DNA of 64,000 bases from Amphiura filiformis (lineage: Eukaryota > Echinodermata > Ophiuroidea > Amphilepidida > Amphiuridae), in contig NC_092646.1 in assembly GCF_039555335.1 (NCBI RefSeq), positions 29,317,780 to 29,381,779 of the forward strand. The letters run 5' to 3'. The translations under genes and the position numbers were made by a program. Each line of letters starts with the position of its first letter. Within the stretch, counting starts at the first letter, position 1. The notes under the pieces are model-generated. The model was not told the origin of the DNA and ran no database searches. It saw nothing but the letters and a program-made list of their open reading frames with translations. Below, piece after piece: positions 63,434 through 64,000 of the stretch.

Positions 63434-64000
63434 CCTCTATCATTTGCAAAAAAATGGACGGAAGAAGTTCAGAAGAAAGTAGAAGGGACGGTCCCCCTAT
63501 CTGCAAAAAAAAGGAAAGAAGAAAAGGGAAAAAAAGAGGAAGAAGAAGGTACATTGTATGTATACCAATACATGTATCATGGTGCACATTGGTCTGAGCA
63601 TCCGTGTCTGCACATCCTCCACCCTGCAAGTTTGTTAGCTTAATTGATCATAAAATTAATAAGCACCAATGGAAAATCCTGGTTTTGGTGTCAAATTAAA
63701 AAAGAAAGAACTTAAAGCTTTAAAACAAAACCAATATGATGGTTATAAATATAAGTATTCATTTTCATTTTGAAAATTGGTCCCAATATAAGACACATCT
63801 GATATTTGCACTTTTTGCGCATGCGTTTGCAGGGAGAACCTCGTTTTGGTAGCAAGATGGCGGATCCGTGCAAAGGGTGAATAGCACCCTTTCAATGCAC
63901 TTTGGAAATGGGTACAAAATTCTAGTTGAATCACAGTAAACTCATCTTGGCATCTAGAGGTCACCTGAGGTCAAAGTTCATGTGGGAATCAAATTTCAAA
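63434..64000. other. Right edge: purine-rich DNA and a YY1-like ATG site
   Basis: 63455-63550 is strongly purine-rich (gaag/aaaaa), open in frame by composition. At 63855 the phrase caagatggcggatccg matches the YY1/initiator motif AAGATGGCGG and gives a very short frame. It may mark the transcription start of a plus-strand gene continuing beyond the window, or be chance. Confidence 0.3.

Overview
This is eukaryotic, intron-rich, AT-rich animal DNA. It contains spliced exons with consensus GT/AG borders, vertebrate-type telomeric repeats, tRNA-derived SINEs, LINE fragments and a dense layer of short inverted-repeat transposons. The frequent words taggcctat and acatgta, the type of short elements, and a ciliary gene next to an invertebrate-type membrane protein suggest a marine deuterostome invertebrate, most likely an ambulacrarian (echinoderm or hemichordate). 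That assignment is an inference, not proven.

Only two protein-coding genes are well supported. (1) At the left edge (108-757, +) lies the last coding exon of a lebercilin (LCA5) orthologue, a ciliary/basal-body protein. (2) On the minus strand, eight exons between 47295 and 21953 join in phase into about 495 residues of a CNNM-transmembrane (DUF21) plus CBS-pair membrane protein. Its local sequence resembles the plant/fungal DUF21-CBS type more than the classic animal CNNM1-4 type. The start exon was not found. Exon 5 carries a one-base frameshift. Exon 2 sits between two transposons only about 14 and 31 bases away. The two genes converge, with about 21 kb of repeats between them.

The rest is mobile and repetitive DNA. 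Several insertions can be delimited to the base by target-site duplications: hAT-type elements (51529-52014, 53604-53948, 60074-60445, 62680-63425, probably 45863-46452), TTA/TAA-flanked Harbinger-type elements (52565-52839, 56617-57092, 62179-62426), a TTAA-flanked element inside another MITE (15914-16249), a TA-flanked MITE inside a dead LINE (32121-32295), and an element with a 9-base near-duplication (14380-14713). There are also many long hairpins, a six-copy palindromic MITE family, two SINEs, LINE remnants (31500-32600 and 54730-55960), a probable piggyBac 5' end (24471-24840), a 51-bp minisatellite within a segmental duplication (16840-18920), and a 33-bp minisatellite (21428-21609).

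The two least ordinary structures are: a 563-bp inverted-repeat element that carries both a tRNA-like internal promoter and about 150 bp of telomeric CCCTAA repeats (11572-12134); and a 1.7-kb TA-flanked element (48404-50108) in which an 18-base motif recurs about every 170-200 bases, partly as dyads, in otherwise diverged sequence.
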